Of a DNA stretch of 64,000 bases, positions 18,501 through 31,200 are shown piece by piece. Below the pieces are notes generated by a model. That model saw only the letters and a program-made list of their open reading frames with translations. It made no database searches and was not told the origin of the DNA. Position 1 is the stretch's first letter. Each line of letters opens with the position of its first letter. The DNA lies in contig BDSL01000005.1 in NCBI GenBank assembly GCA_003116995.1, positions 1,178,001 through 1,242,000 on the forward strand. The letters are read 5' to 3'. The stretch comes from Yamagishiella unicocca (Eukaryota; Chlorophyta; Chlorophyceae; Chlamydomonadales; Volvocaceae). The translations under genes and the position numbers were made by a program.

Positions 18501-20526
18501 GCCAGGCCCGCCGGCGCCGCACCGGCACCTTGCTTGACCCCCGCCTCCGCTGCAACTCCGCTGGTAAGCTGCCCTGGCAGGTGACCCTCTGCCGGCAGCT
18601 GGCGGCCATGATCCACCCAGCCGCGCAGCTGGAGGCGGTGCTGGGGCCGGAGGGGGAGCGGGCGCTGCTGGAGGGGGACGGCATGGGCCCGCCACTGCTG
18701 GCCACGATTGCGGGGGCGGCCCTGAGGCAGAAGCTGCTGCACTCGATCGAGGTGGTGGAGAAGGAGGTGGTGGAGGCGGCCAACTTGGAGCGACAGCTGG
18801 TGCGCGCGGAGGGCTGGGTGTGTGTGGGAGGGCTGGGTGTGTGTGGGAGGGCTGGGTGTGTGTGGGAGGGCTGGGTGTGTGTGGGATGGCTGGGGGCTGC
18901 GGAAGCGGGCAACTGACGGGGTCACCTCGTGGGTGCGCTTCGTTGAGGCTCGCGAACTGGGTCTGATGCCGGTGTGGTGGGGTCGTGTTGGGCTATCATG
19001 ATAATAAATAATATAAAGAATATAGTTAAGGCGTGCGTGCGTGCTTTTTTTTAAAGTGGTGCAATTTGTTTGTATCCAATCGTGGTGGGGCGTGGGTGAC
19101 CGACCCAGCTCCGCAGCTATCCCAGCTCCACAGCGCCTGTCCTTCCATGTTATGCATCATACTTCCATCCCCCCACGTGCCCTCGTATGTCATATTACCC
19201 CCCCCCCTTCAACGACCATGCGCCAACTATCCTGTCCCTGTCGCGTAAACGGTTTTTACGCCACCACCCTTCTTCACCCCCCTTTCAACCCTCCCTGGCC
19301 CCCACCTTCACCCCACATCCCGCCAGTCCACGCGGGCCGCCTCCCGCCTCCTGTGCGGCGCCCCCCGCCCCCGCGGCGCCCTGGCCGGCCTCCACAGCGC
19401 CTCCCGCAGCCTCCTCCACATCGCCAGCGGCCGCCTGGGCGCCCCCATCGGTGGCCCCTCGCTACCCACCTCCCCCAGTCGCGCACCCACCCTGGACCGC
19501 CTGAACGGCCCCCTGCCGCACCCCTCGGACCCCATCGACGCCGTCCCAGAGGGCCCCGGCCCCCTGGGGCTGAACCAGCTGCAAGGCTCCAGGGGCGCGC
19601 GCCTGATCCGCGCCGCCGCTGCCGCCGGCGGCGCCGGTAACCGCAGCGGCCGCGTCTGTAGCGGTGGCGGCAAGCTGCCTAGCAGCCGCTCCCGGGGGCT
19701 GCAGGTGGTGGTGGTGGGCGACAGCAGTCAGCTGGAGTCCGTAGCCAGCACGCATCTCGCGGCGCCGTCACTCGGCGCCAGCAACTACCTCCCTGGAGCT
19801 TCCTCCGCCGGCAGCTACCACCCCCTGGGCGCGCCCACGCTGTCCATTCCCAACACCGCCAACTTGCCGTCGCCGCCGGCGGTGCTCCCTCCTGCCAGGA
19901 CCAAGCCGTGCGTCGACCCAGTCGACGCGGTTTCCGCCCTCCCTGTCCGCGACTCTCCGGAAACGATAACCTCGCAACTCACGGGCGGGTCCCCGCCGTC
20001 TTCCTCTCGCATTCCCAAGCGCCTGGTGGAGGTACCCTGGCTGGAAGGCAGCCCGCAGGGCGGCTCGCCCCCCACCACTTCCGCCAACGGCGGCCCCCCC
20101 GGCGCTGGGTGCTCCTCCGCCGGCCCCTCGCAGCTCGTTTCCCCCTTCGCAAACGCCTCGCCCTTCGCCGCCACCTCCCCCTTTGAAACCGCGCGCAGCC
20201 CTGCTCCGTCGGTGCTGTCCGGCTCGGTTGCGTTCGACGGCGGCGGCGGCGCCGCCGCCGCCGCCGGCGGCGGGAACGCCGACCAGTACGACAATGACGA
20301 TGATGAGCCCGACGGCATGTGCAATGTGTGTTTCTCCCGCGCCGAGGCTGTGGCGCCGGCGCTGTGTCGGCACGGTCTGTGTGCAGTGTGCGCGGGGGAG
20401 CTGTGTCGGGCGCTGGTCAAGAAGCCGCTGCTGTGCCCCTTCTGCAGACAGCCGGTGTCGGACTTTGTGCGGGTGGTACAGCTGGTGGGGCCAGGCCAGC
20501 CGACGGTTCGACCCCCGGGGTTTTAG
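12527..20526 (+). CDS. Ankyrin-repeat RING-finger protein, probable E3 ubiquitin ligase (11 exons, 837 aa)
   Basis: Exons: 12527..12679, 13187..13240, 13625..13746, 14190..14298, 15966..16116, 16510..16577, 16927..16977, 17304..17389, 17946..18171, 18506..18799, 19327..20526. All phases join. The start is MASSKTGSSANQQ. Residues ~75-145 form a Cys-rich region (FPACLAEGCGG, SLCMTCHKF). About four ankyrin repeats follow (~197-345: GQTPLMYACYANCPEIVQEL, SGLTPLHYCVFYGHDAALEQ, STPLHFAAFKDST). Next is a short charged helix, then a long Ser/Pro/Gly-rich linker. The C-terminus has a C3HC4 RING: C770, C773, C785, H787, C790, C793, C808, C811. Ankyrin plus RING is a known plant E3 design in which the ankyrins bind substrate. 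The Cys-rich N-terminal part is not a family I recognise. Exon 10 may instead end at 18817 (six more residues). Confidence 0.85.
15451..15555 (+). other. Possible in-frame cassette exon in intron 4 of the ankyrin-RING gene
   Basis: The 1667-bp intron 4 contains GTTTTTTTAG followed by 105 bp (35 codons, phase 0 to 0) and then GTATGC. It would add MGASCSLCAETG and further residues between EKE and VVRQ without a frame shift. The main model skips it because EKE-VVRQ joins cleanly. This is weak evidence with no family support. Confidence 0.2.
16781..17262. repeat. Related ~70-bp repeats in adjacent introns of the ankyrin-RING gene
   Basis: 16785..16860 and 17187..17262 share GGTGTCCGAAG, a CTATGC..C..CTACATTTCCC core, and end in TTGT(T)ACC followed by a C run. 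One is in intron 6 and one in intron 7. The core resembles the repeats at the window start and near 19240, so this is probably a dispersed intronic element. Confidence 0.6.
18810..18897. repeat. 20-bp minisatellite, about 4 copies
   Basis: GGGCTGGGTGTGTGTGGGAG is repeated four times just after the exon 10 donor of the ankyrin-RING gene. Its GGGTGTGT start makes a second possible donor at 18817. Confidence 0.85.
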
Positions 20527-22155
20527 GGTTTAAGGCTTCGAACACCCCACCGGGGCAGGTGATGTAGTGGGGGCACTGCATGGGTGACGGGCCGGGGCCA
20601 GTTAGGGTGAGGAGATCCGACGCATGACTCACATTGCTTTCATGTTGGCGCATGCTAACTGCCGGTGTATGTCTTTATTGTCAATACGTTTTCCTAAGTA
20701 TCACTGTCAAGATATATGTCAATAACAGGAAAACAGGATAACAGCTGCTGGTGTGTGGTGTGGGCTATCGGGTGTGCTGCGTGCGCGCCTGTGCGCGTTC
20801 CACCGTTCCCTCATTATATCGCCCAGGCCGTTGATCGAGCAGGGGTTAAACGTCCCTAATTTGCGGAAGTCGTGCACGGTCTTGTCTGGTGCTGCGGTGG
20901 GAGAAAACATTTCAGTTGTGTCGTCCTCGTCACGTATTAACGGTCCCTTTCGGGTTGGTCAGCGCCACCCGGGGTCGCACATCATAACGGTTCCCTGCTC
21001 GTTCGTGTGGCCGTGACATCTTGAGCAAGCAAGCACCCCACGTGCGTGCGTGTCGTACCAGGAGAAGAATTCTTTTTGCGGGGGCGAAGCGGCAACCGCT
21101 GGAGAAGAATTTTTTTTGGGGGGCCGAAGCGGCAGCCAGGCGGTTGCGCCGTCTGACTGTGTCGACGGAGGCGGGGCGGTGACCGTTGTGGGTTAGGGCG
21201 TTCGGAGCCGTTTCGCAACGTCCCAAGTTGCAACCCGGCGATGTGGACTCCAGGGGGAGGGGTGCAATTAATGCCAAAGCTTGCATGCATCCAATCCCTG
21301 TGCCTTCACCTCCCGTTCAGGTGTGCAAACTGCACAGCAACGGATGCGCCTGCTACTGACGTGGCGGTATATATCTGGTGAGCTAAGCGTCTGTGTGGGC
21401 TGCCAGCAGGCACCGCCAACAACATTACCGTTGTCGAGCGGCTTGCGAGTCTTGTTTGAGGCCCATTCTAGCCGCTCGCGTAGCGGTGCGTGGCAGCAAG
21501 TCCTGGGTGTATTGGGGGCCTGGGGCCTGAGATTGGATATCCGACGCTGGCTGGATCCTCTATCTGGGCATCTATCTGGGCTGCTGCCGTACTCGATGTG
21601 GGCCGCAGGCATCACTTGCGTGGGCCGCTGCTGTTTTTTTCTCCGTACGGGTCGGGACAGCACCATGCGAGACGCTACGAATGTTCTAACGGTCTGCAGG
21701 ACCTTCGCGTGCGGCGGTGCGTAATACTACCGTTCATTCATCAGTATGAATGAACGGTAGTATAATATTAAGGTGGCGCCGGAAGGTGATGGAATATGTG
21801 CGTAAGCGAAGGAGGGTGGGTGAGCGGCGGCGCGACCCACGGGTCACCCATGGGCCGGCCGGAGCTACATGGCGGTTCCGTCGTGCCTCCGCCGGCAAAG
21901 GAAGACATACATTAAATTTTGGACAATCTACACTCCATGAGCGCACAACGCGAAATATCAGGGTTGAGAGGTGCTTCTTGGCTGAGGCCGAGTAGACTTT
22001 GCTGTCAACAGCGGAAGCGAGCTATCTTCCTGCTCGGAGTCCAAGAATCAAGCCTCCTTTAGGGCTGTTCCTAATAAGGGTTACAATTACACATTCGACG
22101 GCCGCGCGCGACACCGGAAAGGCGGCCAGAGCCCCTAGAGCTGGCAGGAGTCGGC
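20527..22155. other. Intergenic region with hairpin and short repeats
   Basis: No gene is supported. It contains a two-copy ~44-bp repeat (about 21059..21143, each with GGAGAAGAATT and CGAAGCGGCA) and a perfect 18-bp inverted repeat at 21724..21763. The plus-strand RING-H2 gene starts at its right end. Confidence 0.5.
21724..21763. repeat. Perfect 18-bp inverted repeat with 4-bp loop
   Basis: The arm ATACTACCGTTCATTCAT (21724..21741) pairs fully with 21746..21763 around the loop CAGT. It could form a cruciform or an RNA hairpin. It could also be a fused pair of terminal inverted repeats from a small transposon. Nothing nearby identifies which. Confidence 0.85.
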
Positions 22156-24675
22156 ATGCCCATGACCGCATCAGCGTCATCGGCGACTACTGCCGCCATC
22201 CTGTTCCTCCTGTGCACTGCTTCGCACGTAGCAGCAGCGACAGGCGCGGGATCCGCTTCCGGAAATGCTAATCGGTTTGACCTGGAAGCCTCCGAGCAGG
22301 CATCTGAGCCGCGGAAGCCAGTCGCGACGCTCAGCAGCATTACTAGCAGTGAAGAAACGAACGCTCCCAGCGCTGGAGGTGATGGCGGCAAGGGTGCTGC
22401 AGGTCAGACAGGCAATGTTTGGGCCGGGGCCTGGCATAGCGGCGATGAGACCGCAGCCGCGTTGCGATGCGGTTCTGGAGAGGGCTCAGCTGTGGTATGG
22501 CCGCAGCTGCTGGCAATCACTGTGGGCAAGAGGCCATCCCGGCAATTGGGTTGCGGCGGCCGCAAAGGAGCGTCCACCTGGAGGTCTCTGCTGGTGCGTC
22601 GTTGTTGCTGCTGTTGCTGCTGTTGCTGCTCGAAACGAGGCTGCATGACGGTTCAGTCCTGTGTGACGTGCGCTCACCCGCCCTTACTTGACTCGCTTTG
22701 CCTTTGCCCCTCCTACACTTGCTTAAATCCCCAAAGGCTCTCAGCAACCCGCACACCGCGTTCGACGCCTACCAGGCACCGGCGGGAACCTCCGAAACCA
22801 CCGCCGCCCGCAACACCGCCGCTAGCGACCGCAGCGGCAGTACCCCCAGCACCGCAGCTGGGGACACCGCATCACCGCCACCACCTGACTTCAGACCTCG
22901 TGGCAATGCAGTAGGCACTGCTAGTCGTACTCGTCGTTCTCGTCGTACTGGTGCCCGCACCTTGGCTGGCGGTGGTGTCACGCCGCCACCGCCGCCGCCA
23001 CTGCCGGCATTATCGCCGCAGCAGCCATCTGCGCCGCAGGCCGGCATCCTCCTCGAGCCTGTCCCTCAACTCGGCCCCAAGCCGACGGCCGCTGCGACGA
23101 CGACTCCCCTGCCGTCGCCTCCATCAACCATCATTCTGCAACCAGCCTCGCCGCTGCCGCCGGCGCCGGCGCCGCCACCGGCGCCGCCACCGCGACCATC
23201 TCGATTCCGATCGCCATCACACCTGCCAAGGGACACTGGCCCCGCTGCCGACAATGGCTCCAACCGCCGTCAGGAGGGGCAACCTGTGTCCGTACAAGAA
23301 CGTGGATTCCGATACAACATGCTGGTGGGTGCGGGCGGGCTGGTTTCCGCACCCAGTAATGCGCTCCCACCACACCCATTTCGTCTGCCCGTTGAACTTT
23401 TCGAATCACGTGCCCATTCAAGGGTCCACACGGCTGGACATTTGCCGGTTTTATGGCACGTTGCTGCTCGTCCTGCGCTCTTAGTGACGTCAGCTTGCCG
23501 CCTTTCGGTGCCCTGCTCGTCCCCATTGACGAGCAGCCGCCATCCCGCACACCAACACACCTATGTACCAACATGTCAACGTAGCAAAATTTACATATAT
23601 TTTTACATGAGTAAATTCTTATATTACAATGTTATATCGCTTGGCCATCTCTTTGCAGTCTGCGGTCCAACGCCGTGCTCCCCCGCGACCGCAAGCCGGG
23701 CTAACATCCCCCCCCCGCTCGCCTGCCCACCTGCCCACCCCGGGTACTACACGTACGGCAGCTTCTGGGGGTCTTCATGATACCCATCCTCCTCTGCATC
23801 TTGCTCCTCGCTTGCTGCGTGCGGTTCTGCGTGCTCCGTTGGAAAACGAGGTTGCTTCGCACGCAGCGGCGCGCAGCAGCACAGGCTGCCGCCGCCGCCA
23901 CAGCCGCAGGCTCCTCGGCCCCAGCTGACGTGGATGGTGGCGCCGTCAGGGCCGACTTGAGACCCCAGCCTCACGACGGCAGACGTCCCTCGCGGCGCGC
24001 GGCTGGGTCAGTGCAGGCGACGGTTGGGAGCAACGGTAACGGTAACGGTAGCCGCAGCCGGAGCGCGCATAGCAGGGATCTGTCGGCGGGCCTGGAGCGG
24101 CTGCTGGCTCGTGGTCAGCTCCAGAGCGCCCTGGTACTTTCAGCCCCCGCCATCATCTTCGGGGGACAGCTGCCAACCCCCGAGGACCTGCCGTTCCAGC
24201 TGACGCCGCTGCCGCAACCGCACCAGCTGCATCCTGTCGCCACCAGCTGGGACGACCTGATTTCTGCTGCCATAATGGCGGCCATGATCGAGGTGCGAGG
24301 CGCCAGTGGCTGCCGCCAGCTTCCGCTAACTGCCGCTGACTGCAGCCAACGGCCGGAAGCTGCTGCTAGTTGCCGCCGGCTGTCCTGATACGTCAAGAGC
24401 ACTGCGATGACGTCACCGCACGTGGTCAAACTCCGCTATCAACGCAACGCACCAGTCCTCCTTGCCATGACCACCACCAGCTGCACACCATCCGCCGCAT
24501 GGCATGCTCTGGCCTAGGCCCCGTTGCCCAGGCAATCCCCCAGGGCCCCACCACAACCACCACAACCACCACTACCACCACCACCGCCTCGTCATTCGCG
24601 CAATCCTGCCCCGCCCCGCCCTGTTGTGCTCGCCAGGCCGCTGCCGAGGACCCGTTTGCTGTTGCCGACCATTAC

Positions 24676-24706
<31 letters not shown>

Positions 24707-27190
24707 CGGAGGGCGGCCAGGGCGACCAGGACAGCAGCCAGCGGCTGCAGCAGCAGCGGCAGCAGGTGCTGCAGCCGCGTCGCATCGTGGTCCCCGGCAT
24801 TAGCCCCGAGCTCCTCGAGGTAGGAGGGGGAAGCCGCGACCTCCTCGTCAGGGCCGCGGCGATGGCCTTTGAGGGTCGTCGTATCCTTCGCTGCCCCGCT
24901 TGCCGTGCCCTTTGCCGTGCCCTTTGCCGTGCCTTTTCGTGTTAACCGACGGCGCCCCTGGTGGTGCGAGGTCGCATGCGTCTACGTCGTCACGCGCCGA
25001 AACCGGAAACCAGCGAGGCCTTGCAGCTTGGGGTGGGGGTACGAAGGGGGTGGGAGGTGGCACGTCGGGCGCGCGCGCGCGGGGTTGGTTATAGCGCATA
25101 CCGGGTTGGGTTAAGGCAGGCTGCGAGGAGCGGTGGTTTTGACCCTCGAGTGCTGGTAGTTATTAGTCGTTAGTTGGTCGGACACCTACCTACTTACCCA
25201 GGCCTGAATGCGTGTTCATGCCCTCCATCCCTGGACCTAACCTATAGGACCTGCCCACCTTCGTCCTGGCGGAGCGGCCGCCGCCAAGAAAAAGCGGCGG
25301 CGACAGCGGCAGGGGCAGCGGCGCGGATGGCGGCGACGGCGTCGGAATGGGGGCCGGCCCCCAGGACGTTTCCGCAGGGGAATCAGGTGTCGTTGATGCT
25401 GGCCGCCGCCGGGCTGCGACGCTGCCAGTGCTGCCGCCAGTGCCGCCGCCGCCGCACGGGGTTGCTCTCGAGCCAGCCGGGCCTGAGGTGACTGGATCAG
25501 GGCAGAGGGTCGGCGCAGCTCGGCCGTACGGCACAGAGCCGCTGCGCCGTACATTGACCCCCATCCCGACGCCGCCCCTGAGGTCGGGCACCCCGGCCTC
25601 AGCTGAGCCGGTCACCATGCGCCTGGGTGACTGGGATCTCGAGGCTGGGCGCAGCGCTGCGTCCGCTGCTCCCCCCAGCTTTAACCCTGCAGGTGGCGGC
25701 GGCGCTGCTCCAGGGGGCCCTGAGGGGACGCCCAACAGCCGCAGGGCTTTAGCCGCGGCGCCTCCGACGTTGTGTGGTGGAGCATTCCACGGTATCAACT
25801 GCTGCCGCCACCACTGGCACCAAGACACGGCCCCCGCCGCCGCCGCCGCCGCCACCTCACTCCCGCCTCCGTCGCCCTCCACCAGCACCTACCTGCCGCA
25901 CGTACACGTAGGCGAGGCGTCGCTGCCCGCGGGGCGCCGGCCTAGCGGCAGCGCACTGTACACGGCGCAGGTGTACGGCAACCGTCGGGGGGGCCACGGC
26001 GGGCCGCCGGAGGCCCTTGGCCTGGGCCCGGCTGCCGCCGCTGGTGCTGCTAATGTGATGGCGGCGGCGGCGCGGGCGAGCATTGCGGAGCAGGGTATCC
26101 AGCTGACCGACATGGACGAGGAGGGAGTTGAGCAGCCGGACGGGGTGAGCACGTTGGGGAAGGGGGAGCAGAGCATGGGCTTTGACTGGAATGAGCACGG
26201 CATGACCGTGCATTAAAGAAGCAGTTCACGTGATGCCATCGGATGTGTTTCGATGTGATTTGATGTGGTTTGATTTGGTTTGATGTGTTTCGATGCGTTT
26301 TGATGTGTTTCAATGTGGTCTGATGTGGTCTGATGTGGTCTGATGGCAATATCCGCAGGACTGGAGGAGATCGGATCGCGACTCGGCCGGCGGCTTACAC
26401 CCGCAGCCGCCGCGGCGCCGCGACTACCGCCAGCAACGCCCGCACGACCGGTTCGATCCGTACGACGAGCGGTACATGTACGGCAGGCCCGTGGAGTCGG
26501 CTTCTCACGACGGGCTCAGGGGTGCAGCGCTGCGGCGGGGCGGCGGGGAGGAGGGGAAGGGCGGGGAGGAGGGCAAGACCGAGGCGGGGGAGGGCGGGGA
26601 GGGCCGCGGGGAGATGGAGCGTGAGCGCGCGGAGGTGGAGAGGCTGGCTTGGCAGCTGGCTGACGGCACCGGCTGCTGCACCGTGTGCCTGGTGGGCTTT
26701 GCGCCGGGCGACGAGCTGCGGCTTCTTCCTGGTTGCGGCCACGTGTTCCATCGGAGCTGTATCGACAGGTGGGCTGGTGGCGGGGCTATTGCGCGAGGTG
26801 TGGTGCCATCCTCAAAGTCCGTTAGGACTGGTGAAGAGCTGGATCTCGGAAATTTGCGAAGCCTTGGGTGATGGCCGTGGGGGTAAGGATGATATGGATG
26901 CTAGGAGCCTTTTGACAGCCGTGAGGGCGACGCGTGCTCTGGTTGCTGGTATTTGGGAAAGCAGCGCCGTTCCGTCGCCATTCTCGTGACCTTCTCGTTT
27001 TCCATCGGCCGCCCTTCCCCCCCGCAGGTGGCTGTCGACCAGCGCCACGTGTCCAAACTGCCGTACGGTCGTCCTGCCCGTTTGGGTAGTTGAGATGGTC
27101 CTGGAGATGGCGGCGGCGCGGCAGCGGCGCGGCGGCGACACCCGGGGTGCCACCAGCCAGCAGAGCGCATGGGGCCTGATCAGGCTCTAG
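22156..27190 (+). CDS. Single-pass membrane RING-H2 protein, probable E3 ubiquitin ligase (7 exons, 1063 aa)
   Basis: Exons: 22156..22583, 22745..23324, 23762..24292, 24637..24819, 25248..26144, 26359..26768, 27028..27190. All phases join. The signal peptide is MPMTASASSATTAAILFLLC (cleavage near VAAATG). A low-complexity, proline-rich lumenal part follows. The membrane segment is at about 337-358 (LLGVFMIPILLCILLLACCV). A ~600-residue cytosolic part has a CAG-coded poly-Gln run. The RING-H2 near the C-terminus has C980, C983, C999, H1001, H1004, C1007, C1018, C1021. The zinc finger is split by an intron after SCIDR. Membrane RING-H2 proteins (ATL and similar) ubiquitinate membrane or secretory cargo. 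The exon 1 donor is the least certain junction (a GTCTCT donor was chosen to keep the phase). The RING and TM exons are firm. Confidence 0.75.
24678..24706 (+). repeat. CAG microsatellite in coding exon
   Basis: About ten CAG/CAA codons in a row encode poly-Gln in exon 4 of the RING-H2 gene. Likely length-polymorphic. Confidence 0.85.
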
Positions 27191-27963
27191 ATCCGTCCTG
27201 CTCACTGTCAGGCACGTGCCACCAAGCAGGCGCTATCAAGTATGGGCGTGCGAAGCTTTCCAGCTTGCCATGTCTGGCGGTCAACTATGTAACATCCTGG
27301 TTCTGTCGCGGTGGATACTGTCTTACTGTGACTACCGCGATGCTGCATGCTGCAAGCTGCCACCACTGGAGCCCTGCGCATGCATCGCCGCCAACTGTGC
27401 ACTTCGACTCGTTAGGACGATAGCAAAACAAACAACACGGAGCGGAGTCCCGCCGTCCGAGCCAGCATACCGGTAGCAGCTAGCTGTCGGGCTTGCGGTT
27501 TGCACGCCATCAACGAAGCCCACGCGGCCGTTGCAGCCTTGCCGCAGGCGCAAATAGTTACACATGGGAGAAGTGACGCGAATCGTGGCAAGCGGCGTCC
27601 TATGAAAGTTTAGGCGTGATGCCAGTGCCGGCTAGGTGGCGCTCCGCGCGCACTGCTCCCGGGCCCATGCCGCCAGCCGCACTCCATGCCGCCATCCCCA
27701 CGGCCCTGTGACTGTGTGCTGGTACGTCGCATGCGCTGGTGAAAGCAGGCCTGCTACCAACACGACGTGCCGTGCCAAACCATGTCTTCCGCTACCAAAC
27801 ACGTAACTTACACGGCCAATGTGAAGCCAGGTGTGGTTGCATTTGCACGACCCGATGTGGGTCAAGACTCTGGGGACACCACACACCGGCATCCAAAACT
27901 TAGCTTGGCGGGCGGCGGGGTGGTCATGACCACACAAGCGTGCGTCCAGGGAGGGGGAGGCCG
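27191..27963. other. Convergent intergenic region
   Basis: This is 773 bp between the stops of the RING-H2 gene (+) and the coiled-coil gene (-). It contains the poly(A) signal at 27288. No gene is seen. Confidence 0.55.
27288..27292 (+). terminator. TGTAA polyadenylation signal of the RING-H2 gene
   Basis: TGTAA lies 98 bp after the stop codon at 27190, the usual place for this algal signal. Confidence 0.6.
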
Positions 27964-28216
27964 CTAGCGGCGCAGCGGCGAGGGCAGCCGGGTCCGCGGC
28001 TTGGGGCTAGGTGAGTTCCCGCCGCCAGCCCCTACGCGTCCCCCGCCGCCGCATCCTCCCCGGCCCGGGGAGCGGCCTGCTGCCGCCGACCGAGGCGGCG
28101 ACGCCGCCCCCCAGGCCCTCGTACCGCCGCCGCTAGACCCGCGGGTCGTGAGAAAAGCCGACCCTGACGGGTCGTTGGCCCCACCAGTGGGCACCGCCGC
28201 CGCCGCGATTGGCTGC

Positions 28217-28247
<31 letters not shown>

Positions 28248-31200
28248 GTGGTGCGGCGGCGGGCTGGCGCGCCTGGCTGGACCTCGGCGGCGCGGCGGGC
28301 TGTTGCGCCTGCAGGCCTGGCTCGTAAAAGTGCTCGGTGCGGATGAAGCAGCCGGGCGTGTGGTCCGTGTGCCCGGCAGCCCTGCAGGTCATCCACTCGG
28401 GGGAGAACTGCAGGCCGCCCGGCTGGCTGAGCAGGGCGGGGTGGAAGCGGCAGCAGCCCAGGCTGGTGGCGTCGTTCAGGCCGCAGCGGAGGCACCTGCG
28501 GACGGCCGGATGAGGGAGGGGCAGGTTCAGGCGATTACTGCGGCTGTTGCGGCCTACCGACGGACGGGCAGGGCTGATCGAGCCGTCAGGATCCAGCTAC
28601 ACTTGGCCGTGCCGTCATGCCACGCTCACCCACCTGGGCAGGTTCAGGTTAGCCGTCGGGTTGCCGCTGCTGCTGCCCCAGGTGGAGCCAGCGGCCCGAC
28701 CTGCTCCCGCCGCTAGCGTCGGGGAGCCGCATCGGCTGCCTCGCAGCGGAGACGAGCGGCCCCGCAGCGGGGACGACGTGGGGGAGGCAGCCCGACCCCT
28801 AGCCCCCCCAGTGGCTGCAGTGGCCACAGCCCCCGCCATGGCCGCAGTACCCGCCGTGGCCGCAGTCGCTGCTGCGGCGGCGGCAGGTGCCAGTCGCGGC
28901 ACGTCGTGCGACGGCCGCTGATGCTCGGCCGTGTTTCCATGCGGCTCCCGCCGGCCGCCTGCAGCTGCTGGCTGCCAAAAGTCCAGCGTGACCTCCGACG
29001 ACTGCTGCTCCGAGCTGTCGGGGCCGCCGCTGTCGGCACTGCCACCCGCGTTGCTGGCCCGTCGTCCATGGCTGCGAGAGCCAGCACCGGGCCCGTCTAC
29101 GCCAGCGCCACCACTCCCAGCGGCTGCTGTTGCAGGCCCGGAAATGCGCTTATCAGCAGCTGCGGCGGCGGCGCTGTTGATCGCCAGTCCGCTGCGAGTG
29201 AAGCTGCCCCGCACGACGGCGTTGACCAGCTCACTGAGCCGCGAGCTGGAGGAGCTGGGCGGCGGCGTCGGATCAGCGCCTGCAGGCGGCGGCGCGGGCG
29301 GCAGAGGGACGGACAGACACTGCTTTGCCTTTGATATCCGGTGGCGTAATGACCGCCTCACGGTAAACGGTTTTTTCGGGCATCCACGGGTCTCCCTCGA
29401 ACCCACCTCACACCTGACCTAGACACCTGATCTAGACACGCAGCTCAGCAACCCGCCTCACCCCCAGCTGTTCCATCCGCCTGTCCGCTGCGAACCCCCC
29501 CCTCACCCTGCTGCTGCCGGAACGCATGGCTGTGGGGCGTGGCGGCCGTATCCTCCGACACGTTCAAAATTGCGCTGCCGTGCTCGTCCAGCGACAGCGC
29601 AACCGAATAACCGCTGGCGGCAGGGGAGGCCGGCAGTCCCCCGGCGCTCCGGCTGGCCCGGCCGCCGCCGTAACCCTGGGGCTCGTCATAGCGGCCCTGA
29701 TGGTCCACAAACTGATGGCCCCCTAACTGCTGCTGATGGTGCTGGTGGTGCACTGTGCGGGGCTGGTGGCTGTACTGACCGCCCGACCATCCTGAGGTCT
29801 GCGGTTCAGGGACGGGCACCGTCGCTGTGTGGGGGTGCGGCATCGGCCGCTGCTGTGGCTGAGCCGCCGGCGCCGCCGCACCTGGCGGCTGGTTGACGCC
29901 CGCGACCAGCGGCGAGGCGTTGGTTGACCCGTAGCCGCAGCTGTTCCCTGCAGAACCCGGCGGAGGTGGCGGCAAGTCGCTCCAGGGAAGGACGACGGAG
30001 GCACATGCCCAGAGCGCCCAGCCCGCAGCCCCGAAAGCCTCGCCCCTTGTATACCGCCGCGTCCGGCGTCGGAACGACAATAATGGTGTCACCGACGAGG
30101 TACGGGGGTCAAGTAAGCAAGCGAGCAGCGCCCTTGTTTTGCTGTCCCGCGAAGACCGGTGGACCCGCACCCGAGGAGCGAGACGGCTCCGTGGTGGCAC
30201 TGCTGAGCTGGCGCCGCAGCCCCGCCAGCTCTGCCAGCAGCGCATTGTAATCGCGCTCGCGCTGCTGCAGCGCCTGGTCCCGCTCGGCCTGCCGGGAGGG
30301 AGTGGGCGGCGGCGCGAGGCAGGACAGGGGGTGGAGATTGAAGTTGTGGCTGCGTCGGCGCGACTGGCAACAGGGTTGGGGGCTCGGAGCGCGGCCATTC
30401 CGCTCCCGCGAAGACGACCCCGCAGTGCACGAGTGACGACCCGCCCCATGGGGTCGACCGTTCAGCTCGCCAGACCCAACACCACGGCCTGTCGCTTCAT
30501 GATAGAAATATGGAAGCAGCAGCAGCAGCGCCGCCACTATCAGCAACTGCGGCGCTGGTTAAAGCTCCCTGCACTGACTGCTTCGCTCCAGCAGTCCCCC
30601 TCCCCATGCCAGCGGCAAGACCGTCCCAGGACGACCAACCGCAGTACCTTGATCCGCCTGACCACCTCCTCGTGCTGCTGGAGCGGCATGCAGCCCTGCG
30701 GCAGCCGGGGAGGGCAGGAGCGCAGCAGCGCCGCCAGCGAGGGGATGACGCCGTATCAGCAGCGCGCGGATTGTTCCAGGTCTGCCTCCCTCTCCCACGC
30801 TGCCAGCAGACGCGTAACCAGAACTGGAGTGCGTAACTGGAACACGTAACTGGAACACGTAACTGGAACACGTAACTGGAACACGTAACCTGTGCCGCGT
30901 AACTGGACCGCGTAACCTGTGTCGCGGCGCTGCCTCCGCTGCCTCTCACCTGCATCATGTGCTGCAGCTCCGCCTCGTGGGTGGTGCGCTGCAGCTGCAG
31001 CTGGGCCTACGCAGCAGGTAAGGCAGGAGCGGGCGCGGTGGGTGCACGAGGCATACGACAGCAGCCATACTCCCCACCCAACGCATGGTGGTTTCGGAGC
31101 TGGCTGCCACTCCGGCTTTGAATCCCACCTGCAGCGCCTCCGCCGCCGCCCTGGCGGCCGCCGCCACCTGGCTGTGGCTCGCCTCCGACGCCGCTTTCGC

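Noticed and set aside
30648..30781. Apparent in-frame TGA and frameshift upstream of the short exon in the coiled-coil gene
   Set aside because: A strong acceptor (GCTGCCGCAG) just before the 48-bp exon keeps phase; the protein-like codons upstream are its pyrimidine tract.
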